Of a DNA stretch of 64,000 nucleotides, positions 8,615-17,177 are shown in pieces (positions within the stretch are counted from its first letter, which is position 1; each line of letters starts with the position of its first letter). This stretch comes from Komagataeibacter sp. FNDCR2. GTDB lineage: Bacteria; Pseudomonadota; Alphaproteobacteria; Acetobacterales; Acetobacteraceae. The translations under genes were made by a program, and so were the position numbers. The DNA is taken from NCBI RefSeq assembly GCF_021295395.1, contig NZ_JAIWOU010000001.1:313001-377000 (forward strand), read 5' to 3'. The notes beneath the pieces are model-generated. The model was not told the origin of the DNA and searched no databases. It saw nothing but the letters and a program-made list of their open reading frames with translations.

Positions 8615-10159
8615 CTACCCGGCGGACCGCCGCCAGCGCAGGTTCTGCCGCCCCAGCGTCCAGACCCGTGCGATGGTGTTGCGCAGCGAAGTTCTTTCTC
8701 CATCACTCAGGCCATGCGTCCACAGGACGCCATAAAACGTAGCCAGCCCCCCCAGGGCAATCAGGCTGCTGGCCAGATAGGTGACGCGGGGCAGGGCCAG
8801 CCCCATGCTTACCAGCCCGATCAGGGCCATGGGCACAAGATGCCGCACGACCTGCGCCAGAGATGGATAAAGACGGATACCCAGCCCGATGCGTACCACG
8901 CAGTCCATGAGACTGCGGCTTGCCCATGCGAAAGCGGCGCCATTGACCCCGAACCAGTGCAGGAACACCAGCAGCAGGGGGGTATAGACCACGACTTCGA
9001 CCACCGACAGGATGGCGTTCATTTCCGCCCGCCCGATCCCGTCAAGAAACCCGGCGGCAACCGCGTCCATGCCGAAGAAGAAGACCCCGATGCTCAGGCA
9101 TTTCATGATAAGCGTGCTGTGCCGCGCGAAATCGGCCCCCACCCAAAGTGACAGGATATCATGGCTGAACAGCGCGCCCAGCAGGCAGAACGGAAACAGC
9201 AGGCCCAGAACCGTCAGGATGCTGTTGCGGTACAGCGCGGTCGTGGCGAGGGTGTCCGTGCGCCAGGAGGCGGCCATGGCCGGATAGGCCGTGCTGGTCA
9301 CCGCCATGGTAATCATGGACAGGCGCGCCACGACATCAAATGCCGTGGTGTAATAGCTGGTCACGGCGGCGGACAGCACCGTCGCGATCATGAAACGGTC
9401 CATGTAAGACAGGATGGGAAACATGAGGTTGGACAGCGTCATCCAGCCGCCGATTTTGAACAGGGGCCGCAACAGCCCGAAATCGGGCCGGGCGGTCAGC
9501 AGGCAGGGCATGAGCCGCAGGCACACACACCCATACCCCACCGTCATCGCCACCCGGCACAGTGCCAGCATCAGCATCACCCCCACCAGACTGTCCCATA
9601 GCTGCAGGATGAGCAGGGGGCCGAGATAGTACATGACCGAAATCGGGATATTGATGAGGTTGGCGGTGCGGAATGCCTGATAGGCCGACATGACGCCCCA
9701 CATCGCGGCGTTTATCATGACCAGCGGGGCCGTGGCGCACAGGACCCACATGGCCACCATGGTCTGGTGTTGCAGCCCAGCCGGAATTTTCAGGCCATGA
9801 TAGACCCATAGCCGCACACCCATTGCCGCAATGCCGCCACCCGCCAGTCCCAGCAGCCCAAGCGTGACGATACCCGTCAGCACCAGCGTGGCGCATTCCT
9901 TTTCACGCCCTTCGCCAATGCGTTCGGCTATGGCGCGGGTCAGGGCGCGGCCCAGCCCGAAATCGAATATCCCGAACGTACCCACCAGGCTGAGCGCTAT
10001 GGTCAGTACCCCCCATCGGGCAAGCCCGAGCTGGACGATCAGGGGCGGCGTAACCAGCAGGGCGATGGCAACCGGCCCGATACGGCCCAGCATGTTCCAC
10101 CCGGCATTGAACAGGACGGTCTGCATACGGGTCAGGCGTGTCAGGTCTGTGGGTGTCAT
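8615..10159 (-). CDS. Wzx-type lipid-linked oligosaccharide flippase
   Basis: This 514-residue polytopic protein has roughly 12-14 membrane segments and the polysaccharide-biosynthesis flippase pattern: the N-terminal FNAGWNMLGRIGPVAIALLV, then GTFGIFDFGLGRALTRAIAE, and LSNLMFPILSYMDRFMIATV in the middle. Such proteins translocate undecaprenyl-diphosphate-linked repeat units across the inner membrane for Wzy-dependent polymerisation. AGGA lies ten bases before the ATG at 10159. It is the distal member of the leftward arm of the exopolysaccharide locus, downstream of galE. Length and topology are normal for the family. Confidence 0.88.
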   Translation of the reverse strand: MTPTDLTRLTRMQTVLFNAGWNMLGRIGPVAIALLVTPPLIVQLGLARWGVLTIALSLVGTFGIFDFGLGRALTRAIAERIGEGREKECATLVLTGIVTLGLLGLAGGGIAAMGVRLWVYHGLKIPAGLQHQTMVAMWVLCATAPLVMINAAMWGVMSAYQAFRTANLINIPISVMYYLGPLLILQLWDSLVGVMLMLALCRVAMTVGYGCVCLRLMPCLLTARPDFGLLRPLFKIGGWMTLSNLMFPILSYMDRFMIATVLSAAVTSYYTTAFDVVARLSMITMAVTSTAYPAMAASWRTDTLATTALYRNSILTVLGLLFPFCLLGALFSHDILSLWVGADFARHSTLIMKCLSIGVFFFGMDAVAAGFLDGIGRAEMNAILSVVEVVVYTPLLLVFLHWFGVNGAAFAWASRSLMDCVVRIGLGIRLYPSLAQVVRHLVPMALIGLVSMGLALPRVTYLASSLIALGGLATFYGVLWTHGLSDGERTSLRNTIARVWTLGRQNLRWRRSAG

Positions 10160-10265
10160 GGAAATAGGATCCTGCCCGTTTCGCGACGGCCTTCGCCACG
10201 AAAGGAGAAAAGCACAAGGGCCACCTGCCGCTGCCGTGGCGTGACGGCATCATGTTTCCCGGTGG

Positions 10266-11345
10266 TCAGGGCGGGGTGGGCCGGTGCATGGCCGCCGCAA
10301 CGGGGGAAACGGGAAAAGGCGGGACGGGAAGGATCTCTTCACGGGCATCCTGCACGCAAGGGAGGGTGGCATAGCCATCGGGATGGGCCAGGCGCCAGCG
10401 ATAGGCGGTGTCCACAATATCATCCAGGGCGGTGATGTGCGGGGTCCATCCGGTTTCCTTGCGCAGCCGCTCCGATCCGGCAATCAGGATGGCCGGATCC
10501 CCCGGGCGGCGGTCAGCCCGGCACCACTCGATCCGTCGTCCCGTAACCCGCTCGACCGAGCGGACGACCTCAAGGTTTGAAAAGCCGGTTGTATTGCCGA
10601 CGTTATAGGTCACGCTGCGTGTCCCGATCTGCTCCAGCGCCGCCAGGTGGGCGTTGGCCAGATCGGTGACATGGATGTAGTCGCGCAGGCATGTGCCATC
10701 CGGGGTGGGATAATCGGAACCGAAAATGGACAGCCCCGGCCTGCGGCCCAGGGCCGTGTCGATCGCCAGCGGGATCAGGTGGGTTTCGGGGCGGTGATCC
10801 TCGCCCGCGCGGCCTGCGGGGTCTGACCCGGCGGCATTGAAATAGCGCAGGCAGGCACTGTGCAGGCCATGGATTTTTTCGGCCCAGTGCAGAACCCGTT
10901 CGATCAGGAATTTGCTTTCCCCGTAGGGGGAGCCGGGATTGACCGTGGCATCTTCCATGATCGGCTGCTGTTCAGGGGTGCCGAACAGCGCGGCGGTGGA
11001 GGAAAATACAAACCGGCGGATGGAATGTCGCACGCATAACTCAACAAGTTGCAGGCTGTTGAGGTAATTATGCCGCAGGTATGTGAACGGGGCCCGCATG
11101 CTGTCCCCGACAAGGGAGAGTGCCGCGAAATGCAGCACCGCATCAAACCTTTCGCATTCCAGAACCGCGTTCAGGAGCGCGTGGTCGGACAGGTCGCCCA
11201 CGATCAGCGGCACATCGGGGGGGAGCGCGGCCCGGTGCCCCGTGCTGAGATTGTCGAACACGACAACCGAATGACCGGCGTCGCGCAGGGCAAGGACTAC
11301 ATGGCTGCCGACAAAGCCGGCGCCCCCAGTCACCAGGTAATGCAC
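10266..11345 (-). CDS. galE: UDP-glucose 4-epimerase
   Basis: This 359-residue extended short-chain dehydrogenase interconverts UDP-glucose and UDP-galactose. The NAD-binding loop TGGAGFVGSH is at residues 6-15, the catalytic Ser and Tyr-x3-Lys appear as SSTAALFG and YGESK, and RYFNAAGSDPAGRAGED is typical of GalE. Translation should begin at the GTG at 11345 (protein MHYLVTGG), preceded by AGGA; an ATG 41 codons upstream would add a leader absent from the family. A Pro-rich tail of about 20 residues beyond the normal end is unusual. Its position beside the flippase suggests it supplies a galactose-containing precursor or balances UDP-sugar pools. Confidence 0.92.
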   Translation of the reverse strand: MHYLVTGGAGFVGSHVVLALRDAGHSVVVFDNLSTGHRAALPPDVPLIVGDLSDHALLNAVLECERFDAVLHFAALSLVGDSMRAPFTYLRHNYLNSLQLVELCVRHSIRRFVFSSTAALFGTPEQQPIMEDATVNPGSPYGESKFLIERVLHWAEKIHGLHSACLRYFNAAGSDPAGRAGEDHRPETHLIPLAIDTALGRRPGLSIFGSDYPTPDGTCLRDYIHVTDLANAHLAALEQIGTRSVTYNVGNTTGFSNLEVVRSVERVTGRRIEWCRADRRPGDPAILIAGSERLRKETGWTPHITALDDIVDTAYRWRLAHPDGYATLPCVQDAREEILPVPPFPVSPVAAAMHRPTPP

Positions 11346-11686
11346 CGTTGTTTTTCCTGTCTGTTGGTTATGGGATGGAAACAGGCGCCCTTGGTCTTTG
11401 GTCGGGTGGTCTTTGATCGGGCTGCATTTCGCGAACGATGCGGGGGGTGCCCAAGTTGCACCATGCATTGCCGGATTTCAGGAATTTATTACATGAACGG
11501 AACGGGCGGGTGTGTGTGGCAAGAAAAGCCATCCGGTATGCAAGTATTTCCGGCCCGGTGTTCAATGGATTTCATATGCCTTGGCATCGTCACAAAAATA
11601 TTTTTCCCGCATGGAAAATCTTTGTGCGTAGCGGCCTGTTTCGTCGTGGGGATCATGGGTCACATGATCCGTAACGGGAGCGGAAT
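11346..11686. promoter_or_regulatory. Divergent control region between galE and an acyltransferase gene
   Basis: The 341 bases separate two genes read away from each other, so promoters for both must lie here. GGGAG precedes the acyltransferase ATG at 11687 at good spacing. I see no convincing sigma-70 hexamers or operator palindrome, and short open frames in the region look non-coding. Confidence 0.5.
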
Positions 11687-12814
11687 ATGGATGGTCCACG
11701 GCACCATTACGCGGCTCTGGACGGGGTGCGTGGTTTCGCGGCCCTGTCGGTCATGGTTTATCACCTTGGGCACTGGCTGGATGTTCCCGGCCTTGCGGTC
11801 AATAGCGGCCTTGCGGTGGATCTGTTCTTCTGCCTGAGCGGCTATGTGCTGTCCCTGTCATATGGGGGGCGGATGGTGGGGGCCGGGTCGCTGTCCATGG
11901 GGCAGTTTTTCCGCCGCCGCCTTGTCCGGCTCATGCCCGTGATTGTTGTGGCGACCCTGATTGGCGCGGCCTATGTCATCTCCCGTGGGCGGCTCAATGG
12001 CACGGACATCCCGCATGCGGCCATTTTCATGGCGGTGGTGCTGGCGTTGCTGAACCTTCCCTATCCATGGGCGCCGCACGCCCTTGGCGGGCCGCAGGTT
12101 TTTCCGCTCAATGGTCCGCAATACTCCCTTTTTCTGGAACTGTTCATCAACCTGTACTGGTGGTCCCTGCGGCGCGTGGACCAGCGCTACCTTGCCATCG
12201 GCATGATCGCGTCATGTGTTCCGCTGCTCTATGTCACCGGACTGGGCGGGGATGTGCCCGCCACGTTCTGGAGTGGGCTGCCACGGGTGGGGGCTTCGTT
12301 TTTCATTGGGGTGGCCCTGTACCGCCTTGCCCCGTCATGCCCGGCTTTTATGGTCCACTCCGCTGTATTCGTAACCTGCATGGGGATCATGGCCATACTG
12401 TTCCTGTGGCCGGTTGAGGTTCCGCGTGGCGTGGAAATGATCTGGATAACTGTATTTTCCCCGCTGCTTGTCCTGTCGGGCGCGCGTGTGCGCCTGTCCC
12501 CCGGTCTTGCCCGGCTTTCGCTATGGGGCGGGGAAATTTCCTACCCGCTATATGCCCTGCATTACCCGGTCTTCTGCTGGGTCAATGGCCTGTTTCAGGC
12601 CGCGACCCATCACCGCATGCCCATGGTGGAGATGCCGCTGGTCGGCATAACCGTACTCGGGGTCTCGCTTGCGGTGCTCAAGGGGATCGATGAGCCGGTA
12701 CGCGCCCGCCTTTCGCGCCGACGCGGCGGTGCGGAAGCGACTGCTCCCCGGGGCCGCGCGGCTTACCCGGTGGCGGGAGCCGGTGTGACCGCGCCCGCGC
12801 GCAACGAGAGATAA
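11687..12814 (+). CDS. Acyltransferase 3 family membrane protein of the exopolysaccharide locus
   Basis: This 375-residue protein has the acyltransferase-3 opening LDGVRGFAALSVMVYHLGHW at residues 10-29, then DLFFCLSGYVLSLSYGGR and FFRRRLVRLMPVIVVA. About ten membrane segments follow. The conserved His of VYHL is present. It probably O-acetylates sugar residues of the polymer made by the surrounding genes; acetan-type polymers carry O-acetyl groups. It is related to the gene at 989-2059 but clearly more G+C-rich. The last 52 bases overlap the convergent glycosyltransferase gene, so no terminator separates the two. Confidence 0.87.
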   Translation: MDGPRHHYAALDGVRGFAALSVMVYHLGHWLDVPGLAVNSGLAVDLFFCLSGYVLSLSYGGRMVGAGSLSMGQFFRRRLVRLMPVIVVATLIGAAYVISRGRLNGTDIPHAAIFMAVVLALLNLPYPWAPHALGGPQVFPLNGPQYSLFLELFINLYWWSLRRVDQRYLAIGMIASCVPLLYVTGLGGDVPATFWSGLPRVGASFFIGVALYRLAPSCPAFMVHSAVFVTCMGIMAILFLWPVEVPRGVEMIWITVFSPLLVLSGARVRLSPGLARLSLWGGEISYPLYALHYPVFCWVNGLFQAATHHRMPMVEMPLVGITVLGVSLAVLKGIDEPVRARLSRRRGGAEATAPRGRAAYPVAGAGVTAPARNER

Positions 12815-13629
12815 CCCCTGATACGGCCAAGGAAGGTCAGGAAATAATAGCGCGCCCGGGGAATATCGCCCTTGAGCAGGTAGACAAGACCGCCCATGAC
12901 GGAGCGTAGGAGAAAGGTGCCCACGGTTGCCACGCCAACATGGTTCTTGCGCATGACATGCCCCATTCCCAACCCATAGCTGTACGCGCGTGCGGTCGTA
13001 AGGGTAACGGGCTTGTCGGGATGCATGATGTGCAGCGAGGGGACGTACAACCCCCTGAACCCCTTTTCGAGCAGGCGTAACGCCAGATCCTGCCCCTCGG
13101 CCGAGCCGAAAGTCGTGCCCGGCCCCACGCCTTCATCAAACCCGCCGGTAGCGGTAAAAGCCGTGCGGCGGATGAAGAAATTGAATTCGATAAGGCAGGT
13201 CCACACATTATGGCTGTTGATGGGGGTCTCGACCGGATGCCAGCGCCCTGATTTTCCGCGCAGCCCCTCCAGCGTGATGACGGAGCCGGTAATGAAATCG
13301 GGTTTGTCGAAGCTGGCGAACAGTTCGTTTACGGTCTGCAGCACAGTGTCGGTATAGACACAGTCGTCATCGGGGAAGGTGACAATATCGCCCACCGCCC
13401 GCTTGGCCCCGAGGTTGCGGGCGTGATTACACTGCCGGACCGTGCTGCGCAGGTGCGTGATGTTCAGCCTGTCCGTGAAATCGTTCACCACGGGCACAAG
13501 CCGGTCGTCACCATTCTGGTCGACGATGATGACCTCGAATGTCGTCAGGGACTGGCGGGTCAGGGAATCCAGTAGCGCACGCAATTCCCCGACCCGGCCC
13601 AATGTAGGCACAATAAGTGAAAAGAACAT
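12763..13629 (-). CDS. Family 2 glycosyltransferase
   Basis: This 288-residue GT-A enzyme has the N-terminal strand MFFSLIVPTLGRVGELRALL, then FEVIIVDQNGDD, the acceptor-side RNLGAKRAVGDIV and the metal-binding FPDDDC near residue 90. GFDEGVGPG and EGQDLALRLLEKGFRGLYVP form the second half. It should transfer one sugar from a nucleotide donor to the lipid-linked repeat unit. The C-terminal 60 residues contain a hydrophobic stretch that may attach it to the membrane. It is followed 18 bases upstream by the two-domain glycosyltransferase gene, so the two are probably co-transcribed. Confidence 0.85.
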   Translation of the reverse strand: MFFSLIVPTLGRVGELRALLDSLTRQSLTTFEVIIVDQNGDDRLVPVVNDFTDRLNITHLRSTVRQCNHARNLGAKRAVGDIVTFPDDDCVYTDTVLQTVNELFASFDKPDFITGSVITLEGLRGKSGRWHPVETPINSHNVWTCLIEFNFFIRRTAFTATGGFDEGVGPGTTFGSAEGQDLALRLLEKGFRGLYVPSLHIMHPDKPVTLTTARAYSYGLGMGHVMRKNHVGVATVGTFLLRSVMGGLVYLLKGDIPRARYYFLTFLGRIRGYLSLRAGAVTPAPATG

Positions 13630-13647
13630 GGAAATGGCCTCTGTCGG

Positions 13648-15663
13648 CTACAGGGTCAGTATCTTTTCAGGCGAGAGGCTGCCACGCAGCGCATCACGCA
13701 ACGCCAGCCAGTTCCCCACGATACGCCCGCGCCGGTCGATATAGGGTTCGGACCACAGGCTGCGCAGGGCGTTCATGGCGATATTGCGCCCGATACTGCG
13801 CAGCGCATGATCCAGGGGGAAAGTTCCCTTTCGCGACAGGTATAACGGGTTGGCAACCTGCGAATAACCCAGCCTTCGGCCGGGCGTGCGCCCCAGTTTG
13901 CTGCCCAGGTGGATGCCCTTGGCCCCGTTGGCCCGTACAATACGCCCCAGCCGCCCCATCTGGCGGGAAAAATCGATATCCTCATACCAGGCGTAAAGCG
14001 GCAGGCGCTCGTCAAAGCGCAGCCCCGCTTCCCTGATGACGGACAGGCGATAGGCCATGTTGCAGCCATAACCGTTCCACGCGGGCTGCAGGGCGGGCTG
14101 GGTGGTGGTGTTATTGATGCGCGGGTCAGCGAGCATGCGGCGTGCGCCGTCCACCGTAAGGCCCGGCCCCTTCGCCCCATCCGCCAGCACCCGCCCGGTC
14201 GTGCCCACGATATCCGCGGCGGAGGCGAACGCATTGGCGCAGACCGCCAGATAGTCACGGTCGGGCAGGAAATCATCATCGAAAAACAGGATGACATCCG
14301 CCTGGTCCACATGATCCAGAATGACGTTACGCTGATGCGCCAGCCCTCGTGGCCCCTGCAGGATCTCGAGATCCGGGGCGGGGGACAGCCCTGCCACATC
14401 CGCCGGTGTTGGCGCGCAGACGATGATCCGCCGGGGCGCATGGCTCTGGCGGCGCAGTTCCGCAATGGTTTCGCGCAGGATGGCGGGCCGTCCGCTGGTG
14501 GCGATCCCGACCGTGATCTTCAGGTCACGCGCGGCAGGTATGGCCGCGACGGAACTGGCGGCCTGCGCCGTTTCCCCCCGCGCAAGCAGTTCGCGTGAAA
14601 GGGCGACATGACGCAACGTGTGGGTGAATGACACCGGAAAGGAGCGGATACGCGCGCGGGCATGGCGGACCATGGCGGCACGGCGCTCGGGATCGCCCGC
14701 AAGCGTGGCGATGGCCTGCCCCAATGCAGGCGGGTCGCCCGGGGGGACATAAAACACGCATTGCGCATCCAGGTAATGCCGCAGGCCGCCGGTATTGGTG
14801 GCGATGACCGGCAGGCCATGCCGGCTTGCCTCCTCGATTACCGCAAGGTCGGCGGCATGCAGCTTTTCAGTAAGGGGCACGACAACAATATCCGCCTGAT
14901 CGAATAGGGACGGCTGGCGCGGGAAGGCACGGACATGGGCAGGAACCGCCCTGCGCCAGAGTGTGGCGACATGGACATGGCAGGCCATGTCCGGCGGCAG
15001 TAACGCCACGGCGTCCAGCACGGCGGTCCAGTCCCGCCGTGGGTCATGGCCCAATGACAGGATCCGCAGGGGCGTTTGCGGCGTACGGGGCGGCTGGTGC
15101 GGTGGTTCAGGAAGCGGGGCGGCAGACCCGACCCATTCCATTCGCTGCCCCGGAAAAAGGGCGCGGGCATATGCCATGTCTTCAGCCGAGACGAAGGTCA
15201 GCACATCCGCGCGTGACAGCAGCGAACGCAGGATCGCCCTGCGCCATGATGGTTCAAGCGCCCAGCGGTCCCCAAGCCAGTCGCATTGCGCGATAAGGGG
15301 GGGATGGAAGCGCAGCGGCGTAAGCAGGTAAAGCAGCAGAACCGCGCGGGCCTGTGCCTCCGTATGGGTCCAGATGACGCCTGCGGACAGGATCTCCGCC
15401 CGCCTGCGCCATGTCCCTCCGAAATCAAAGCCCAGGACATGATGTAACTGGTGGCGGAGCAGGCGGGAGAGGAAATTTCCGTCCTCATGCCCCAACCGGT
15501 CGGAAAGAACATCAGGCCCGGCCACGGGCGTGTTCGCGGCGGCGTAATATCGGGTGATGCCGGGTATCGTGGCCCTTGCATTCCGGGGTGGCCAGTTATG
15601 GACCCTGTATTCGTGGCCGGGCTGGGCAGGGATGCGCAAGGGGGCGGCGGTCTGCGCGGTCAT
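13648..15663 (-). CDS. Two-domain glycosyltransferase (GT4-like plus GT2)
   Basis: This 671-residue protein joins two catalytic modules. Residues 1-370 form a GT-B fold with LRILSLGHDPRRDWTAVLDA, DIVVVPLTEKLHAADLAVIE and EASRHGLPVIATNTGGLRHY, a family 4-like nucleotide-sugar site. From about residue 385 a GT-A module follows: KITVGIATSGRPAILRETIA, ILFFDDDFLPDRDYLAVC (metal-binding Asp) and RLPLYAWYEDIDFSRQMG. The protein could add two successive sugars of the repeat unit. The second in-frame ATG (15663) is chosen because GAGGAG lies eight bases before it. It sits between the small exported protein gene and the GT2 gene in the leftward operon. Confidence 0.85.
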   Translation of the reverse strand: MTAQTAAPLRIPAQPGHEYRVHNWPPRNARATIPGITRYYAAANTPVAGPDVLSDRLGHEDGNFLSRLLRHQLHHVLGFDFGGTWRRRAEILSAGVIWTHTEAQARAVLLLYLLTPLRFHPPLIAQCDWLGDRWALEPSWRRAILRSLLSRADVLTFVSAEDMAYARALFPGQRMEWVGSAAPLPEPPHQPPRTPQTPLRILSLGHDPRRDWTAVLDAVALLPPDMACHVHVATLWRRAVPAHVRAFPRQPSLFDQADIVVVPLTEKLHAADLAVIEEASRHGLPVIATNTGGLRHYLDAQCVFYVPPGDPPALGQAIATLAGDPERRAAMVRHARARIRSFPVSFTHTLRHVALSRELLARGETAQAASSVAAIPAARDLKITVGIATSGRPAILRETIAELRRQSHAPRRIIVCAPTPADVAGLSPAPDLEILQGPRGLAHQRNVILDHVDQADVILFFDDDFLPDRDYLAVCANAFASAADIVGTTGRVLADGAKGPGLTVDGARRMLADPRINNTTTQPALQPAWNGYGCNMAYRLSVIREAGLRFDERLPLYAWYEDIDFSRQMGRLGRIVRANGAKGIHLGSKLGRTPGRRLGYSQVANPLYLSRKGTFPLDHALRSIGRNIAMNALRSLWSEPYIDRRGRIVGNWLALRDALRGSLSPEKILTL

Positions 15664-15686
15664 GAACATGTCTCCTCGGCGCGGGG

Positions 15687-16070
15687 TCAGAAAATACCAA
15701 CGGTAACGATCTGGAAATTCTGGTCCGCCAGATGCGCAATCATGTCGGCATGCGCGATGGCGGCGCGGCGGGGGGTCGGGAAGGCAAGGCAGTAATTCCC
15801 CACCAGAACATAATGCAGGCCGTAGCGCATGTTCACGGTGCGGGCGAAGCGGCCACTATAGGAAAACACCGTCATGCGTGAGGTCGTGGGCAGGTGGGCG
15901 GGATCGCTTATGAACAGCCGGCGGCTATTGGCCTCGGTAATGCTGCACCATACGGACTGCGTGGCCGGATCGGCATGGGCGCGGGGCAGGGCAAACCCCA
16001 TGAGCACGCCCCCGCCGATGCACGCCCGCGCCATGTTTCGCGCCCATCCACCGCGATGATGTGGATTCAT
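15687..16070 (-). CDS. Small exported protein of the exopolysaccharide operon
   Basis: This 127-residue protein starts at 16070, where ATGA overlaps the stop of the upstream glycosyltransferase gene and GAGGAG sits nine bases before. A signal peptide covers about the first 33 residues (hydrophobic ARACIGGGVLMGFALP, cleavage after AHA). The mature part has two Cys (VWCSIT, GNYCLAF) that may pair, and no recognisable domain. I do not know its function; translational coupling inside the operon implies a periplasmic accessory role in polymer assembly. Confidence 0.75.
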   Translation of the reverse strand: MNPHHRGGWARNMARACIGGGVLMGFALPRAHADPATQSVWCSITEANSRRLFISDPAHLPTTSRMTVFSYSGRFARTVNMRYGLHYVLVGNYCLAFPTPRRAAIAHADMIAHLADQNFQIVTVGIF

Positions 16071-17149
16071 GGGGTTATGCTCCTCGCGATTTCCAGCAGG
16101 GACTGTGCCGCCCGGTCCCATGTAAAGGCGGCGGCCCGCGCCAGACCGGCCGCCCGCATCTCCTCCGCCCTGGGGGGGGTATCGAGCAGGTACGTCACGC
16201 CGCGCGCGATGGCTTCGGGGTCAAGGGGGTCGGCATATAGCGCCGCCGGGCCGCATATTTCGTGCAGGACGGGAATGTCGGCCACCACCACCGGGCAGCC
16301 GCAGGCCATGGCCTCCATGGGCGGCAGGCCAAATCCTTCGTACAGGGATGGAAACACGAAACAGGCGGCGGCCCCGTACAGCGCGCGCAGTTCCTGATCG
16401 CTGACACGCCCTACATAGGTGGCGGGCCTGGGCAGGGACTGCATGCCGCTGGCGTTGAATATGGTGGTATTCACACTGCCGCTGATCACAAGCGGAATGC
16501 CCCGCAGCGCCAGCACGCGCGCCAGCGCATCCAGCCGGGCCAGGTTCTTGTGTGGCGCCAGATTGCCCACCGCCAGCACGAAGTGCCCCGCGCTCAGCCC
16601 ATGGCGTGCCAGGATTGTCGTATCGGCGGGGACGCGCGTGATATGTTCGGCCCCTTCGCTCATGACCGCGATGCGCCCGGCGGGAATGCGCAGGTACCTG
16701 GACAGTTCCATGCGCGAGAATTCGGACACCGTAACCAGTTGCGCGCGGGTATGGCGCAGCAGGGTATGCAAAAGCCGGTACCACAGCCGGAATTTCCATG
16801 AATAGGAACCCGGCTGGCTGAAAATGCCCGCGTCATGGATGATCACGATCCGCCGCCCCCCCCATAGCGGGGCGGTGTTGCCAAGATTGAGCAGGACGCC
16901 ATCCCGCGCGGCCCGTGGCAGTTCAAGCTGTTCCCATATCTGCCCGTGCCAGCGGCCCACCACGCGCCGGGGCAGGTCCGGCGTGGCACTTTCGGTAAGG
17001 GGGGCCGCCGGGGTGAGCATGACCGGCGGCGGCTCCCCCCGCGCGCGCGTGATGCGGGCCAGCGCATGGCTGATTTCAAGGGCGAAACGCTGCACTCCGC
17101 TTAGCGGCTGGGTCATGAAGCGTCCGTTGACATAGATGGCTGGGCTCAC
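16067..17149 (-). CDS. Family 4 glycosyltransferase (GT-B)
   Basis: This 360-residue enzyme has the GT-B pattern: N-terminal YVNGRFMTQPLSGVQRFALE, then VSEFSRMELSRYL, the donor-domain LAVGNLAPHKNLARLDALAR, and PSLYEGFGLPPMEAMACGCP with the E-x7-E donor motif. It should use a nucleotide sugar to extend the lipid-linked unit. The GTG at 17149 is preferred: GGAG lies eight bases before it and it follows the Wzc-like gene by 28 bases. The ATG at 17239 would overlap that gene by 62 bases and add an unrelated leader. Confidence 0.85.
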   Translation of the reverse strand: MSPAIYVNGRFMTQPLSGVQRFALEISHALARITRARGEPPPVMLTPAAPLTESATPDLPRRVVGRWHGQIWEQLELPRAARDGVLLNLGNTAPLWGGRRIVIIHDAGIFSQPGSYSWKFRLWYRLLHTLLRHTRAQLVTVSEFSRMELSRYLRIPAGRIAVMSEGAEHITRVPADTTILARHGLSAGHFVLAVGNLAPHKNLARLDALARVLALRGIPLVISGSVNTTIFNASGMQSLPRPATYVGRVSDQELRALYGAAACFVFPSLYEGFGLPPMEAMACGCPVVVADIPVLHEICGPAALYADPLDPEAIARGVTYLLDTPPRAEEMRAAGLARAAAFTWDRAAQSLLEIARSITP

Positions 17150-17177
17150 CAGGGCACTCCAAAGGTTGCGCGGCGTT

